In this document: positions 1 to 5,807 of the stretch, piece after piece
How positions within the stretch are numbered: position 1 is the stretch's first letter
Layout of the letters: each line of letters starts with the position of its first letter
Assembly: GCA_035690065.1 (NCBI GenBank)
Contig: DASSKW010000127.1
Span: 1-7,652, forward strand
Direction of reading: 5' to 3'
From: DASSKW01 sp035690065
GTDB taxonomy: Bacteria > Pseudomonadota > Gammaproteobacteria > Natronospirales > REEB76
DNA length: 7,652 bases
Notes under the pieces: generated by a model
The model's input: only the letters and a program-made list of their open reading frames with translations
Told to the model about the DNA's origin: nothing
Database searches by the model: none
Program-made: the position numbers and the translations under genes

Positions 1-87
1 CCGGATGGCCGGTCGGCGGGACTCCGTAGCGAGGGACGCGCGCAGGGGACCGCGAAGCGGCGTCATCATTCGGGGCGGTTTTCTTTC

Positions 88-119
88 GTCCCTTTCTTTG
101 TCCGCACAAAGAAAGGGAC
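88..119. repeat. Perfect 14-bp inverted repeat (strong hairpin)
   Basis: The arm GTCCCTTTCTTTGT (88-101) is followed by the 4-base spacer CCGC and the exact reverse complement ACAAAGAAAGGGAC (106-119). It is the longest perfect palindrome I found in the window. No T-run follows on either strand, so it is not a textbook intrinsic terminator. The GC-rich flank on the left (1-87) may belong to the same dispersed element. CTTTCTTTG palindromes are a familiar kind of intergenic repeat in proteobacteria; the assignment to a specific family is inference. Confidence 0.7.
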
Positions 120-184
120 CCGGCCACCGGTCCGGGAACCGGTTTTAATCGGACGCGGCGAAGCCGCACTGAATCAAAACCTAT

Positions 185-204
185 GTTCCAGCTTCTGCTG
201 GAAT
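185..204. repeat. dRS3-like 6-8-6 palindromic repeat, copy 1
   Basis: TTCCAGC (186-192) and GCTGGAA (197-203) form a perfect 7-bp stem around TTCT. Taken as 20 bp, the unit has the 6-8-6 layout of the neisserial dRS3 repeat (ATTCCC N8 GGGAAT), with different arm bases and a G in place of the first A. It is followed by TGACGAAGG, as is copy 2. The resemblance to dRS3 is architectural; this is not claimed to be a Neisseria sequence. Confidence 0.55.
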
Positions 205-212
205 GACGAAGG

Positions 213-229
213 AGCGGCCGGAGGCCGCT
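213..229. repeat. Perfect 7-bp stem hairpin
   Basis: AGCGGCC (213-219), GGA loop (220-222), GGCCGCT (223-229). It sits between the two dRS3-like copies, and its very GC-rich short-loop stem would be stable as RNA on either strand. No U-tract follows immediately: on the plus strand the next bases are GCTTTTC, containing only four T's. Confidence 0.55.
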
Positions 230-243
230 GCTTTTCAGACTGG

Positions 244-263
244 ATTCCGACTGTTGCCGGAAT
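244..263. repeat. dRS3-like 6-8-6 palindromic repeat, copy 2
   Basis: ATTCCG (244-249), an 8-base spacer, then CGGAAT (258-263): a perfect 6-8-6 palindrome followed by GACGAAG, as in copy 1. A degenerate third copy beginning ATTCCA lies at 281-300, where the right arm is CGGAAA rather than a perfect complement. Confidence 0.6.
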
Positions 264-304
264 GACGAAGAAAAAGGTGGATTCCAGCCATTCCCGGAAA
301 CTGG

Positions 305-330
305 CAGATTCTCGTTCCCAACGGAATCTG
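305..330. repeat. Bulged 11-bp stem hairpin
   Basis: CAGATTC (305-311) pairs with GAATCTG (324-330), and inside it CGTT (313-316) pairs with AACG (320-323) around a CCC loop. A single unpaired T at 312 is the only imperfection. The extent of pairing suggests a selected structure rather than chance. Confidence 0.55.
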
Positions 331-355
331 CACTTCCGCCATCCCTGGCGGTCGC

Positions 356-410
356 TCCCTGCGTTTCCGGGACTTCCGCCATCCTGGCGGTCGCGCAGGA
401 ATGACGAAGG
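356..410 (+). repeat. Dispersed repeat element with CCGCCA/TGGCGG hairpin, copy A
   Basis: The core hairpin is CCGCCA (376-381), TCC, TGGCGG (385-390). The surrounding 30 bp (364-393) reappear in reverse orientation at 5744-5774 with a one-base length difference in the loop. A partial tandem copy of the hairpin alone lies at 336-351 with the loop TCCC. The element ends in GGAATGACGAAG. Two nearly identical intergenic copies about 5.4 kb apart show that this is a mobile or amplified family. Confidence 0.65.
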
Positions 411-429
411 TGTGCAGCGAAGCCGCGCG

Positions 430-729
430 CTACTCCAGTCCAAACTCCTCAAAACTCTTCCCGACTTCCAGGATATCCCCGGCCGTCAACGACAACTGAT
501 AATCGCAATTCTTCATTAGCGGTTTGAGTTCCGGCGGTACTTCCGCGATGTTGTCCAGCCAGTCTTCGGGAATCCTGTGGCTCTTCTCCCGTTCACCCAG
601 ATCCAGATAGTAAGTGTCCGCCCGATGCACGAGCGTGCCGGGAAACATCTTGACGTCATGCCCGCCGTCATCGGTTAACTCCCACAGGATCAGCACCAGC
701 GATTTGTTGATGAGATATTCGAATTTCAT
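430..729 (-). CDS. Hypothetical protein, 99 residues
   Basis: I do not recognise a family. The ATG at 729-727 was chosen because it starts a compact protein; an upstream in-frame extension to 783 adds 18 residues that do not look like part of a domain. Only a weak GGAA stands ahead of the ATG. The protein is small, acidic and soluble-looking, with no signal peptide or membrane segment. The N-terminal half appears beta-rich (residues 3-17 hydrophobic, then YYLDLGE at 40-46). The motif HRIPEDWLDNI at 51-61 is followed by a proline/lysine segment, a single Cys at 75 and an acidic C-terminus. It lies 66 bp after the acetyltransferase gene on the same strand and may be the last gene of the rluD transcript. 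It ends (TAG) exactly where the repeat cluster begins. Confidence 0.7.
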   Translation of the reverse strand: MKFEYLINKSLVLILWELTDDGGHDVKMFPGTLVHRADTYYLDLGEREKSHRIPEDWLDNIAEVPPELKPLMKNCDYQLSLTAGDILEVGKSFEEFGLE

Positions 730-795
730 TGGTATTCCGGTGTAATCGGCCCTGGACAGCGTGTTCCCACACGCTGCACCCACGCCGTGAAACGG

Positions 796-1275
796 CTAAC
801 TTCGACCCCCGATAAATTTGCGATAGAAATTCGTGGCCTGCGGATTATCGTTATACCGTTCGCACGCTACATAACCACGCTTCTCATACAACGCGATCGC
901 CGGCTTCAGACCGTGATACGTGTCCAGATATATCCATTCAGCTCCTTCGTTCCGCGCCTGCGTTTCCAGTGCATCCATCAATGCCTCTGCGATCCCGTGG
1001 CCGCGGGCATCCGGCCGCACGTAAAGCCGCTTGCACTCTCTCGCCGACGGGATGGACTCCAGCCGGCGCACCATTACGCAACCGACCGCCCGGCCCTGAA
1101 GGTAGGCAAGCCACAGGCCGGAACCGGGCTCGTCGAGGAGCTCCTGCACTGCTGCCGGACTGTCGCGCAGGACGACGTGAACGGCCTCGTAGTATTCCTC
1201 GATGAGTTGCAACGCGGCAGCATCGGACGCGCGCAAGCGGACTACCCGGACGGCAGGCTTTACGCTGTCAGCCAT
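796..1275 (-). CDS. GNAT-family N-acetyltransferase
   Basis: A predicted acetyl-CoA-dependent acetyltransferase, 159 residues from the ATG at 1275. The single GNAT fold spans roughly residues 9-152. The acetyl-CoA pyrophosphate loop is visible as RGHGIA (residues 91-96), preceded by the beta-strand KRLYVRPDA (82-90). A C-terminal segment with LDTYHGLKPAIALYEKRGY (118-135) is typical of the last helix and strand of small GNATs. The substrate cannot be told from sequence. The ATG has a GGGGA-type site about 8 bases upstream. A GTG at 1299 would add 8 residues (MWKDGDIH) and is a possible alternative start. The ATG start overlaps the end of pgeF by 16 bp, so translation is probably coupled. GNAT genes are not a standard part of the rluD-pgeF cluster. 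Confidence 0.85.
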   Translation of the reverse strand: MADSVKPAVRVVRLRASDAAALQLIEEYYEAVHVVLRDSPAAVQELLDEPGSGLWLAYLQGRAVGCVMVRRLESIPSARECKRLYVRPDARGHGIAEALMDALETQARNEGAEWIYLDTYHGLKPAIALYEKRGYVACERYNDNPQATNFYRKFIGGRS

Positions 1276-2009
1276 ATGAATGTCCCCATCCTTCCACACT
1301 TCTCATCTCTTCTGTACGAAAAGAACCTGTCCTTGTCACTTAAGGTACAAAACCCGCCGCCGTAAACCGCTTTGATGCCCAGCGCCTCCAGCCGCAGCCG
1401 CGCCAGCGCATACAGATCGCATAACCATTTCCCATTCGGCTTGTGCCGGAACGCCGCCGTGGCATGTACGTCTATATCCACGAACGCCTGCATGACTTCA
1501 TCGCCGACTTCATAGGCTTCCGGTCCGATGGCCGGCCCCAGCCACGCCATCAGTTCGGATGCTTTCGTTTCCATCGTCTTGACGGTATTTTCCAGCACAC
1601 CTGCGGCCAGCGAACGCCAGCCGCAATGCGCGGCCGCGACGACGCTGCCGGAACGGTCGCACAACAACACAGGAAGACAATCCGCGGTCATGATGACGCA
1701 GACTTCGCCAGCGCGCGTGGTGACCACAGCATCGGCCGGTTCGATGACCACGCTGCCGTCGAGCTGTGCGACCCGGGTGCGATGCACTTGCTGCAACCAG
1801 CGTGGTGTCTGTGTCAGGTTCAATGCTTCGCCTACGCGACGCCGGTTCTCACTCACCGCATCGGCGACATCACCCACGTGCTCGCCGAGATTGAGCGACG
1901 CGTACGGCCCTGTGCTGACGCCGCCATGGCGCGTGGTGCTCGCCGCGTGCACACGTGCCGGGGCAGGCCAGTCGGGCCTGATGAGCTCAGAGTCGAATTC
2001 AATCGGCAT
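1260..2009 (-). CDS. pgeF: PgeF / YfiH, laccase-domain purine nucleoside and peptidoglycan-editing protein
   Basis: Member of the YfiH (DUF152, multicopper polyphenol oxidase-like) family, 249 residues, close to the E. coli length of about 243. In E. coli PgeF limits incorporation of the wrong amino acid (L-Ser for L-Ala) into peptidoglycan precursors; bacterial and animal homologues also show purine nucleoside phosphorylase or deaminase activity. The expected metal ligands are present: His76 in QVHRTRV, Cys111 in TADCLPVLL and His128 in AAHCGWRSLAAG. The family phrases GGVSTGPYASLNLGEHVGD (29-47) and WLGPAIGPEAYEVGDEV (156-172) are clear, and the C-terminal FFSYRRD (229-235) is intact. The ATG lies inside the end of rluD (11-bp overlap) without a strong Shine-Dalgarno site, so it is probably translated by coupling to rluD. 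Confidence 0.95.
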   Translation of the reverse strand: MPIEFDSELIRPDWPAPARVHAASTTRHGGVSTGPYASLNLGEHVGDVADAVSENRRRVGEALNLTQTPRWLQQVHRTRVAQLDGSVVIEPADAVVTTRAGEVCVIMTADCLPVLLCDRSGSVVAAAHCGWRSLAAGVLENTVKTMETKASELMAWLGPAIGPEAYEVGDEVMQAFVDIDVHATAAFRHKPNGKWLCDLYALARLRLEALGIKAVYGGGFCTLSDKDRFFSYRRDEKCGRMGTFIWLTA

Positions 2010-2970
2010 GCGCAGGATGCTGTTTCAGATCGGTTTCGAGCGCTTGCAACAGCTGCTGCATGTCGTCCGGTAGCGGCGCGTCCCACTGCATGAACTCACC
2101 GCTGACCGGATGTGCAAGCCCGAGCCGGCGCGCGTGCAACGCCTGGCGCTTGAATCCACGCAGCGCGGTGACGAATGCGTTGTCGGCATCGCGCGGGATC
2201 GCCAGGCGGCGTCCGTATACCGGATCGCCGAGCAACGGATAGTGGACATGCGTGAGGTGTACCCGGATCTGATGGGTACGGCCGGTCTCGAGTCTGACGC
2301 TGATATGCGTATGCGCACGGAAGCGCTTGATGACGCGGTAATGCGTGACGGCTTCACGCCCGCCTTCGCGCACACTCATGCGTTTGCGGTCCACGCCGTG
2401 ACGCGCGATCGGTGCATCCACCTTGCCGCCACCGGTCATCACGCCGATGGCGACCGCTTCGTATTCGCGCTCGAATTCGCGGGCCGCGAGCGCAGCGACC
2501 AGATGGGTGTGTGATTCGATGGTGCGGGCGACCGCGAGCAACCCGGAAGTGTCCTTGTCGAGCCGGTGTACCAGCCCGCAGCGCGGCACGTTGATGAGTT
2601 CGGGTGCGCGATGTAACAGCGCATTCTGGAGCGTGCCTGCGGGGTTGCCGGCGCCCGGATGCACCACCAGCCCCGCCGGTTTGTTGACGATGATGAGCGC
2701 GGCATCCTCATATATAAGGTCGAGCGGCAGCGCTTCGGGTTCAACATCGGTGAGCGGCTCTTCTACCGCCACGATGCGCACATGCTGGCCGCCCATCACG
2801 ATATCGCGGGGCCGGGGCACACGCTGATCCAGCGTGACCTGGCCATCCCGGATCCATTGTGTGAGGCGGCTGCGGGAATAATCCGGGAACAGTTGCGCGA
2901 GCGCCTGATCGAGCCGCTGGCCAGCCAGTTCGGCGGGGATCAGGCTTTCCTTGACATTATGCTGGCTCAT
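1999..2970 (-). CDS. rluD: 23S rRNA pseudouridine synthase RluD
   Basis: Predicted to convert uridines in helix 69 of 23S rRNA (E. coli positions 1911, 1915, 1917) to pseudouridine during 50S assembly. It has 323 residues, against about 326 in E. coli. An N-terminal S4 RNA-binding domain (about residues 16-75, with AGQRLDQALAQLFPDYSRSRL) precedes the RluA-type catalytic domain (about 84-300). The signature HRLDKDTSG lies at 135-143 with the catalytic Asp at 138. Other family motifs are VNKPAGLVVHPG (95-106) and LETGRTHQIRVH in the third quarter. The ATG at 2970 has CGAGGG upstream. The position next to divergent bamD and ahead of pgeF favours RluD over RluA or RluC, and this is the E. coli order. 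It is the first gene of the minus-strand cluster. Confidence 0.95.
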   Translation of the reverse strand: MSQHNVKESLIPAELAGQRLDQALAQLFPDYSRSRLTQWIRDGQVTLDQRVPRPRDIVMGGQHVRIVAVEEPLTDVEPEALPLDLIYEDAALIIVNKPAGLVVHPGAGNPAGTLQNALLHRAPELINVPRCGLVHRLDKDTSGLLAVARTIESHTHLVAALAAREFEREYEAVAIGVMTGGGKVDAPIARHGVDRKRMSVREGGREAVTHYRVIKRFRAHTHISVRLETGRTHQIRVHLTHVHYPLLGDPVYGRRLAIPRDADNAFVTALRGFKRQALHARRLGLAHPVSGEFMQWDAPLPDDMQQLLQALETDLKQHPAHAD

Positions 2971-3062
2971 CCGGCCCTCGCCGCCACTGGGTCTGCGAGC
3001 AGTTTACGTTATACTTGCAGCCTGTTGCGACCGGCATCCTGCCGCCCACGGACCAAATACCC
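2971..3062. promoter_or_regulatory. Divergent rluD/bamD promoter region
   Basis: This 92-bp gap must drive bamD rightwards and rluD leftwards. On the plus strand TATACT at 3010-3015 is a good sigma70-type -10 candidate for bamD, placing the start of transcription about 40 bases before the bamD ATG. There is no clear -35 at the right distance (CTGGGT at 2987-2992). The same AT-rich island reads TATAAC on the minus strand (3008-3013), so the two promoters may overlap. This assignment rests on consensus matching only. Confidence 0.4.
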
Positions 3063-3830
3063 ATGCGTTTACGTCTTACCCTCACGGCTCTGCTGGCCGC
3101 CGCACTGCTTATCGGCGGCTGCGCGAGCGAACAGACCAAAGACCAGACCCTCGCCGCCCAGGACCTGTATTCCCAGATCCAGGCCAACATCAAGGCCGGC
3201 AATTACAAGACCGCGATCCAGCGCCTGCAGACCCTGGAGTCGCGTTTCCCGTTCAACGATTTCGGCACCGAAGCGCAGCTCGAACTGATCTATGTGAACT
3301 ATCTCAGCAGGGATTACGACACTTCCGAGGACTCGGCTGACCGGTTCATCCGTGAGCATCCCCGGCATCCGAATGTGGATTATGCCTATTACATGAAGGG
3401 GGTGGCGTATTTCGATCAGGCACCCGGCCTGATGGAAACACTGTTTAACAAGGATACGTACCAACGCGATCCGGGCAATGCCGAGAAATCGTTCCAGGCC
3501 TTCCAGTTGTTCCTGCAGAAGTTTCCCAATAGCAAATACGCACCAGATGCCCGCCAGCGCATGGTGTACCTGCGCGACCGACTGGCGAAGTTCGAATGGG
3601 CGGTGGCGGATTATTACATGCGCCGCGGCGCCTGGATCGCGGCCCTGCATCGTGCCTACAACATCGTGAATCATTACCCACAGTCGCCGAGTCTCAAGGA
3701 AGCCTTGCAGATCATGACGACTGCTTACACCAGACTCGGTCTCACGCAACTTGCGGATGATTCGAAAAAGACTCTGGAACTCAACTTTCCGGGAACGTCG
3801 CCGGAGTACAAGGCCCACGGTCCGTCATAG
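3063..3830 (+). CDS. bamD: Outer membrane protein assembly factor BamD (lipoprotein)
   Basis: Essential lipoprotein of the BAM complex, which folds beta-barrel proteins into the outer membrane. The 255 residues match the usual BamD length of about 245-260. The start at 3063 gives a classic lipoprotein signal peptide: RLR, a hydrophobic run, then the lipobox IGGC with the acylated Cys at residue 20. Ala-Ser at +2/+3 fits outer-membrane sorting. An in-frame start at 3015 would bury this signal behind 16 extra residues and is rejected. The mature part is built of TPR helices (five in known BamD structures). It carries the conserved phrases SFQAFQLFLQKFPNSKYA and RMVYLRDRLAKFEWAVADYY followed by a helix with R-RGAWIAALHRA. 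It is convergent with nadE. The ribosome site is weak (GGA about 12 bases upstream). Confidence 0.95.
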   Translation: MRLRLTLTALLAAALLIGGCASEQTKDQTLAAQDLYSQIQANIKAGNYKTAIQRLQTLESRFPFNDFGTEAQLELIYVNYLSRDYDTSEDSADRFIREHPRHPNVDYAYYMKGVAYFDQAPGLMETLFNKDTYQRDPGNAEKSFQAFQLFLQKFPNSKYAPDARQRMVYLRDRLAKFEWAVADYYMRRGAWIAALHRAYNIVNHYPQSPSLKEALQIMTTAYTRLGLTQLADDSKKTLELNFPGTSPEYKAHGPS

Positions 3831-3847
3831 TTAGTATTTTCCTTATC

Positions 3848-3954
3848 CCTTCTCCCCTTAATAGGAGAAGCCAGGATGCGGGGGATATAACAAAGCGGCT
3901 TCCATCTCTATTCCCTCTCCCCTGGTGGGAGAAGCCAGGATGCGGGGGGATATA
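3848..3954. repeat. Two direct copies of a hairpin repeat in the bamD-nadE gap
   Basis: Copy 1 has CTTCTCC (3849-3855) paired with GGAGAAG (3864-3870). Copy 2 has TCTCCC (3916-3921) paired with GGGAGA (3927-3932). Both stems continue into the same tail of about 20 bases, AGCCAGGATGCGGGGG-type followed by ATATA (3864-3889 and 3928-3954, differing by one extra G). The CCCTCTCCC...GGGAGA hairpin is a common dispersed intergenic palindrome in proteobacteria. Lying between two convergent genes, the hairpins could serve as a shared transcription end or protect the 3' ends of both mRNAs, but no U-tract follows either stem. Confidence 0.65.
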
Positions 3955-3982
3955 TTTCCGTCTGGCTTTAATCTTAATAATC

Positions 3983-3999
3983 ACCTCACCCCAACCCTC
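3983..3999 (+). repeat. Partial copy of the CCTCACCC repeat family
   Basis: CCTCACCCCAACCCTC at 3984-3999 matches the head of the repeat at 7013-7028 in 14 of 16 bases, but the hairpin half that should follow is missing. It is probably a truncated copy of the same family as the two hairpin units just to its left. Confidence 0.5.
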
Positions 4000-4028
4000 G
4001 GCAGTTGCTGAAAAGATCGATTTCCAGC

Positions 4029-5657
4029 TCAGTGCTTGTGATAACCGGACGTGATCGGATAACGTCTATCCCTTCCAAACGAGCGGATACTCACCCGCAC
4101 ACCCGGCGGTGCCTGCCGGCGTTTGTATTCCGCCTGCTGCACCAGCTTCACGACCCGTTTCACCGTGGCTGCATCGAAGCCGCGCGCGACGATATCCGCG
4201 ACACTCAGATCCTCTTCCACGAACGCCGTCAGGATCGGGTCGAGGATATCGTACGGCGGCAGGTTATCCGAATCTTTCTGGTCCGGCGCCAGCTCGGCTG
4301 AAGGCACACGTGCGATCACCGCTTCTGGAATCGCGCGTGAGAGCCCGTTGCGATAGCGGCACAGTGCATACACCATGCTCTTGGTGCAATCGCGGATCGG
4401 TGCGAAGCCGCCAGCCATGTCGCCATAGAGTGTCGCATAACCCACGGCGAGTTCGCTCTTGTTGCCGGTGGTCAGCAGCAACTTGCCGCTCTTGTTGGAG
4501 AGCGCCATCAGCAACACACCACGGCAACGCGCCTGGATGTTCTGCTCGGTGACGCCGGCAGTATCGCCGCGCAGCGTCGCTTGCAGGGATTGGGTGAACG
4601 CCGCGAACGCGGGCTCGATCGAGATGCTGTGATATTCGACGCCGAGCATCTGCGCCTGGTTGCGTGCCTCGTCGAGGCTCAGCTGTGAGGTGTAACGCGA
4701 CGGCATCATTACTGCGGTGACATTCTCCGCACCCAGCGCATCGACAGCGATCGCCAGTGTGAGCGCCGAATCCACGCCACCCGAAAGGCCGATCACCGCA
4801 CCCTCGAATTGGTTCTTCGACACGTAGTCGCGCACCCCCATGACGATAGCGCGATACACACTCTCCGCTTCGCTGGCATCGGTGTGTACGGCAGACGGGA
4901 TGACTGTCACCTGTTGCCCGTCGAAACTTGAATCCACCGGATACAGACCGGCTTCAAAGTTCGGCGCTCGCATCACCACATTGCCATCGGCAGACATCGC
5001 CAGTGAACCGCCATCGAATACCAGTTCGTCCTGGCCGCCTACCAGGTTCACATATATCAGTGGCGTTCCGGTATCGTTTACCCGCTGCCGTAATTCCATT
5101 TCGCGCCGCTGCTGTTTGCCGGCCTCGAACGGTGACGCATTGGTAATGATAATGAGTTTCGCGCCCGCCGCTGCCGCCCGATAGACCGGACCTGTATGCC
5201 AGATATCCTCACAGATAGTGAACCCGACCGGTATACCGGCGATCTCGACCAGCGCGGTATCTTCGCCGGGTGTGAAATAGCGCTTCTCGTCGAACACGCT
5301 GTAGTTCGGCAATTCCTGCTTGCGATAAAGAGCCTTCAACGCGCCGTCACCGAACACGCCGGTGACGTTATAGATGCGATCAGCCTCGTAAAACGGATAC
5401 CCCACCACAACATCGATCCCGCGCACTTCCTGCTGGATGCGCGCTACCCCCTGTTCCACCTCGCGGCGCAGGCCGGAATGTGACAACAGGTCTTCCGGCG
5501 GATAACCGGTAAGTGTGAGTTCGGGAAAGATCACCAGTTGCGCATGGAATTCATCACGCGCACGTCTCACCGCGACCAGCACCTGTTCGACGTTGCCAGG
5601 CACGTCGCCGACCAGCAGGTTCAACTGCGCCATGACCACGCGTAACCTTGTGTTCAT
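4029..5657 (-). CDS. nadE: Glutamine-dependent NAD+ synthetase
   Basis: Last step of NAD synthesis: ATP-dependent amidation of nicotinate adenine dinucleotide using ammonia released from glutamine. It has 542 residues and two domains, the usual size of the short bacterial glutamine-dependent form. The N-terminal nitrilase-type glutaminase (about 1-255) shows its Glu-Lys-Cys triad: Glu46 in FPELTLTGYPPEDLL, Lys113 in YRKQELPNY and Cys149 in FTICEDIW. The C-terminal synthetase (about 265-540) has the ATP pyrophosphatase loop SGGVDS at 292-297, then TTGNKSELAVGYATLYGD (396-413) and the final KRRQAPPGV segment (512-520). The ATG at 5657 was chosen because the family's first strand (RVVMAQLN) begins six codons later. 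Extending to 5831 would translate a repeat element. The ribosome site is poor (GGGA about 14 bases upstream), and a terminator-like hairpin lies just ahead. Confidence 0.96.
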   Translation of the reverse strand: MNTRLRVVMAQLNLLVGDVPGNVEQVLVAVRRARDEFHAQLVIFPELTLTGYPPEDLLSHSGLRREVEQGVARIQQEVRGIDVVVGYPFYEADRIYNVTGVFGDGALKALYRKQELPNYSVFDEKRYFTPGEDTALVEIAGIPVGFTICEDIWHTGPVYRAAAAGAKLIIITNASPFEAGKQQRREMELRQRVNDTGTPLIYVNLVGGQDELVFDGGSLAMSADGNVVMRAPNFEAGLYPVDSSFDGQQVTVIPSAVHTDASEAESVYRAIVMGVRDYVSKNQFEGAVIGLSGGVDSALTLAIAVDALGAENVTAVMMPSRYTSQLSLDEARNQAQMLGVEYHSISIEPAFAAFTQSLQATLRGDTAGVTEQNIQARCRGVLLMALSNKSGKLLLTTGNKSELAVGYATLYGDMAGGFAPIRDCTKSMVYALCRYRNGLSRAIPEAVIARVPSAELAPDQKDSDNLPPYDILDPILTAFVEEDLSVADIVARGFDAATVKRVVKLVQQAEYKRRQAPPGVRVSIRSFGRDRRYPITSGYHKH

Positions 5658-5678
5658 CGGCTTATTATCCCACTTGGC

Positions 5679-5704
5679 AAAAATCCCTGCCGAACGACAG
5701 GGAT
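5679..5704 (-). terminator. Intrinsic terminator-like hairpin just upstream of nadE
   Basis: Read on the minus strand, ATCCCTG (5704-5698) pairs with CAGGGAT (5689-5683), extended inward by a G-U and a C-G pair around a short loop, and followed directly by TTTTT (5683-5679). This has the layout of a rho-independent terminator. It ends 21 bp before the nadE ATG, so it either terminates the sucCD transcript with nadE starting immediately afterwards, or acts as an attenuator in a nadE leader. Confidence 0.55.
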
Positions 5705-5718
5705 CCGATTGTAGTCGT

Positions 5719-5781
5719 CTCGTGATTCCGTCCGCCCTGGGCACGACCGCCAGGGATGGCGGAAGTCCCGGAAATGCAGGA
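5719..5781 (-). repeat. Dispersed repeat element with CCGCCA/TGGCGG hairpin, copy B
   Basis: The hairpin CCGCCA (5747-5752), GGGA, TGGCGG (5757-5762) lies in a block (5744-5774) that is the reverse complement of 364-393, identical except for one loop base of length. Similarity continues to both sides. Toward lower coordinates it ends, on the minus strand, in GGAATCACGAG, corresponding to GGAATGACGAAG of copy A, with about 7 extra bases before it. It fills the middle of the sucD-nadE gap. Confidence 0.65.
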
Positions 5782-5807
5782 GTGCTTCCCGGGATAGCGC
5801 CGCAGGC

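Larger units (their letters stand above)
1..429. repeat. Gene-free left end made of clustered palindromic repeats
   Basis: I see no credible gene in this stretch. It contains at least seven short inverted repeats, most of them perfect: 88-119, 155-167 (GCGGC/GCCGC around GAA), 185-204, 213-229, 244-263, 305-330, 336-351 and 376-390. The phrase GGAATGACGAAG or a close form recurs at about 200-211, 259-270 and 399-410, so parts of the region look like diverged tandem copies of one unit. Short reading frames here run through the palindromes and have Arg/Ser/Pro-rich translations with no family resemblance. The region lies downstream of the four-gene minus-strand cluster and may help end its transcript. 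Base composition and structure fit a pile-up of REP-like or dRS3-like elements; no transposase is present. Confidence 0.75.

Noticed and set aside
127..146. CCGGT/ACCGG stem followed by TTTT as a plus-strand terminator
   Set aside because: Only 5 bp of stem, four T's and no plus-strand gene in view upstream.
180..410. CRISPR array
   Set aside because: The repeated phrases are short, diverged and unevenly spaced, with palindromes of several different sequences and no uniform repeat-spacer pattern or cas gene.
262..519. Plus-strand open frame of 85 codons at the left end
   Set aside because: It runs through palindromic repeats and then antisense into the 99-residue gene; the translation is Arg/Ser/Pro-rich without family features.
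787..1365. Long plus-strand frame of 192 codons opposite the acetyltransferase and pgeF
   Set aside because: It is antisense to two clearly homologous genes and reflects their GC-rich third positions; no recognisable domain.
1443..2093. Plus-strand frame of 216 codons opposite pgeF
   Set aside because: Shadow of pgeF, which has all its metal ligands in the other strand's frame; His/Arg-rich translation without motifs.
2951..2956. TTGACA matching a -35 box for bamD
   Set aside because: It lies inside rluD, and no -10 box follows at 16-18 bp; the best -10 is far downstream at 3010.
3015..3062. Earlier in-frame start for bamD
   Set aside because: It overlaps the likely -10 box and would place 16 residues ahead of the lipoprotein signal peptide.
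2659..3288. Plus-strand frame spanning the rluD start, the divergent promoter and bamD
   Set aside because: It crosses two real genes in the wrong frame and has no family resemblance.
4007..4028. Stem GCTGAAAA/TTTCCAGC next to the nadE stop as its terminator
   Set aside because: Eight pairs including one G-U, but no U-tract follows on the minus strand.
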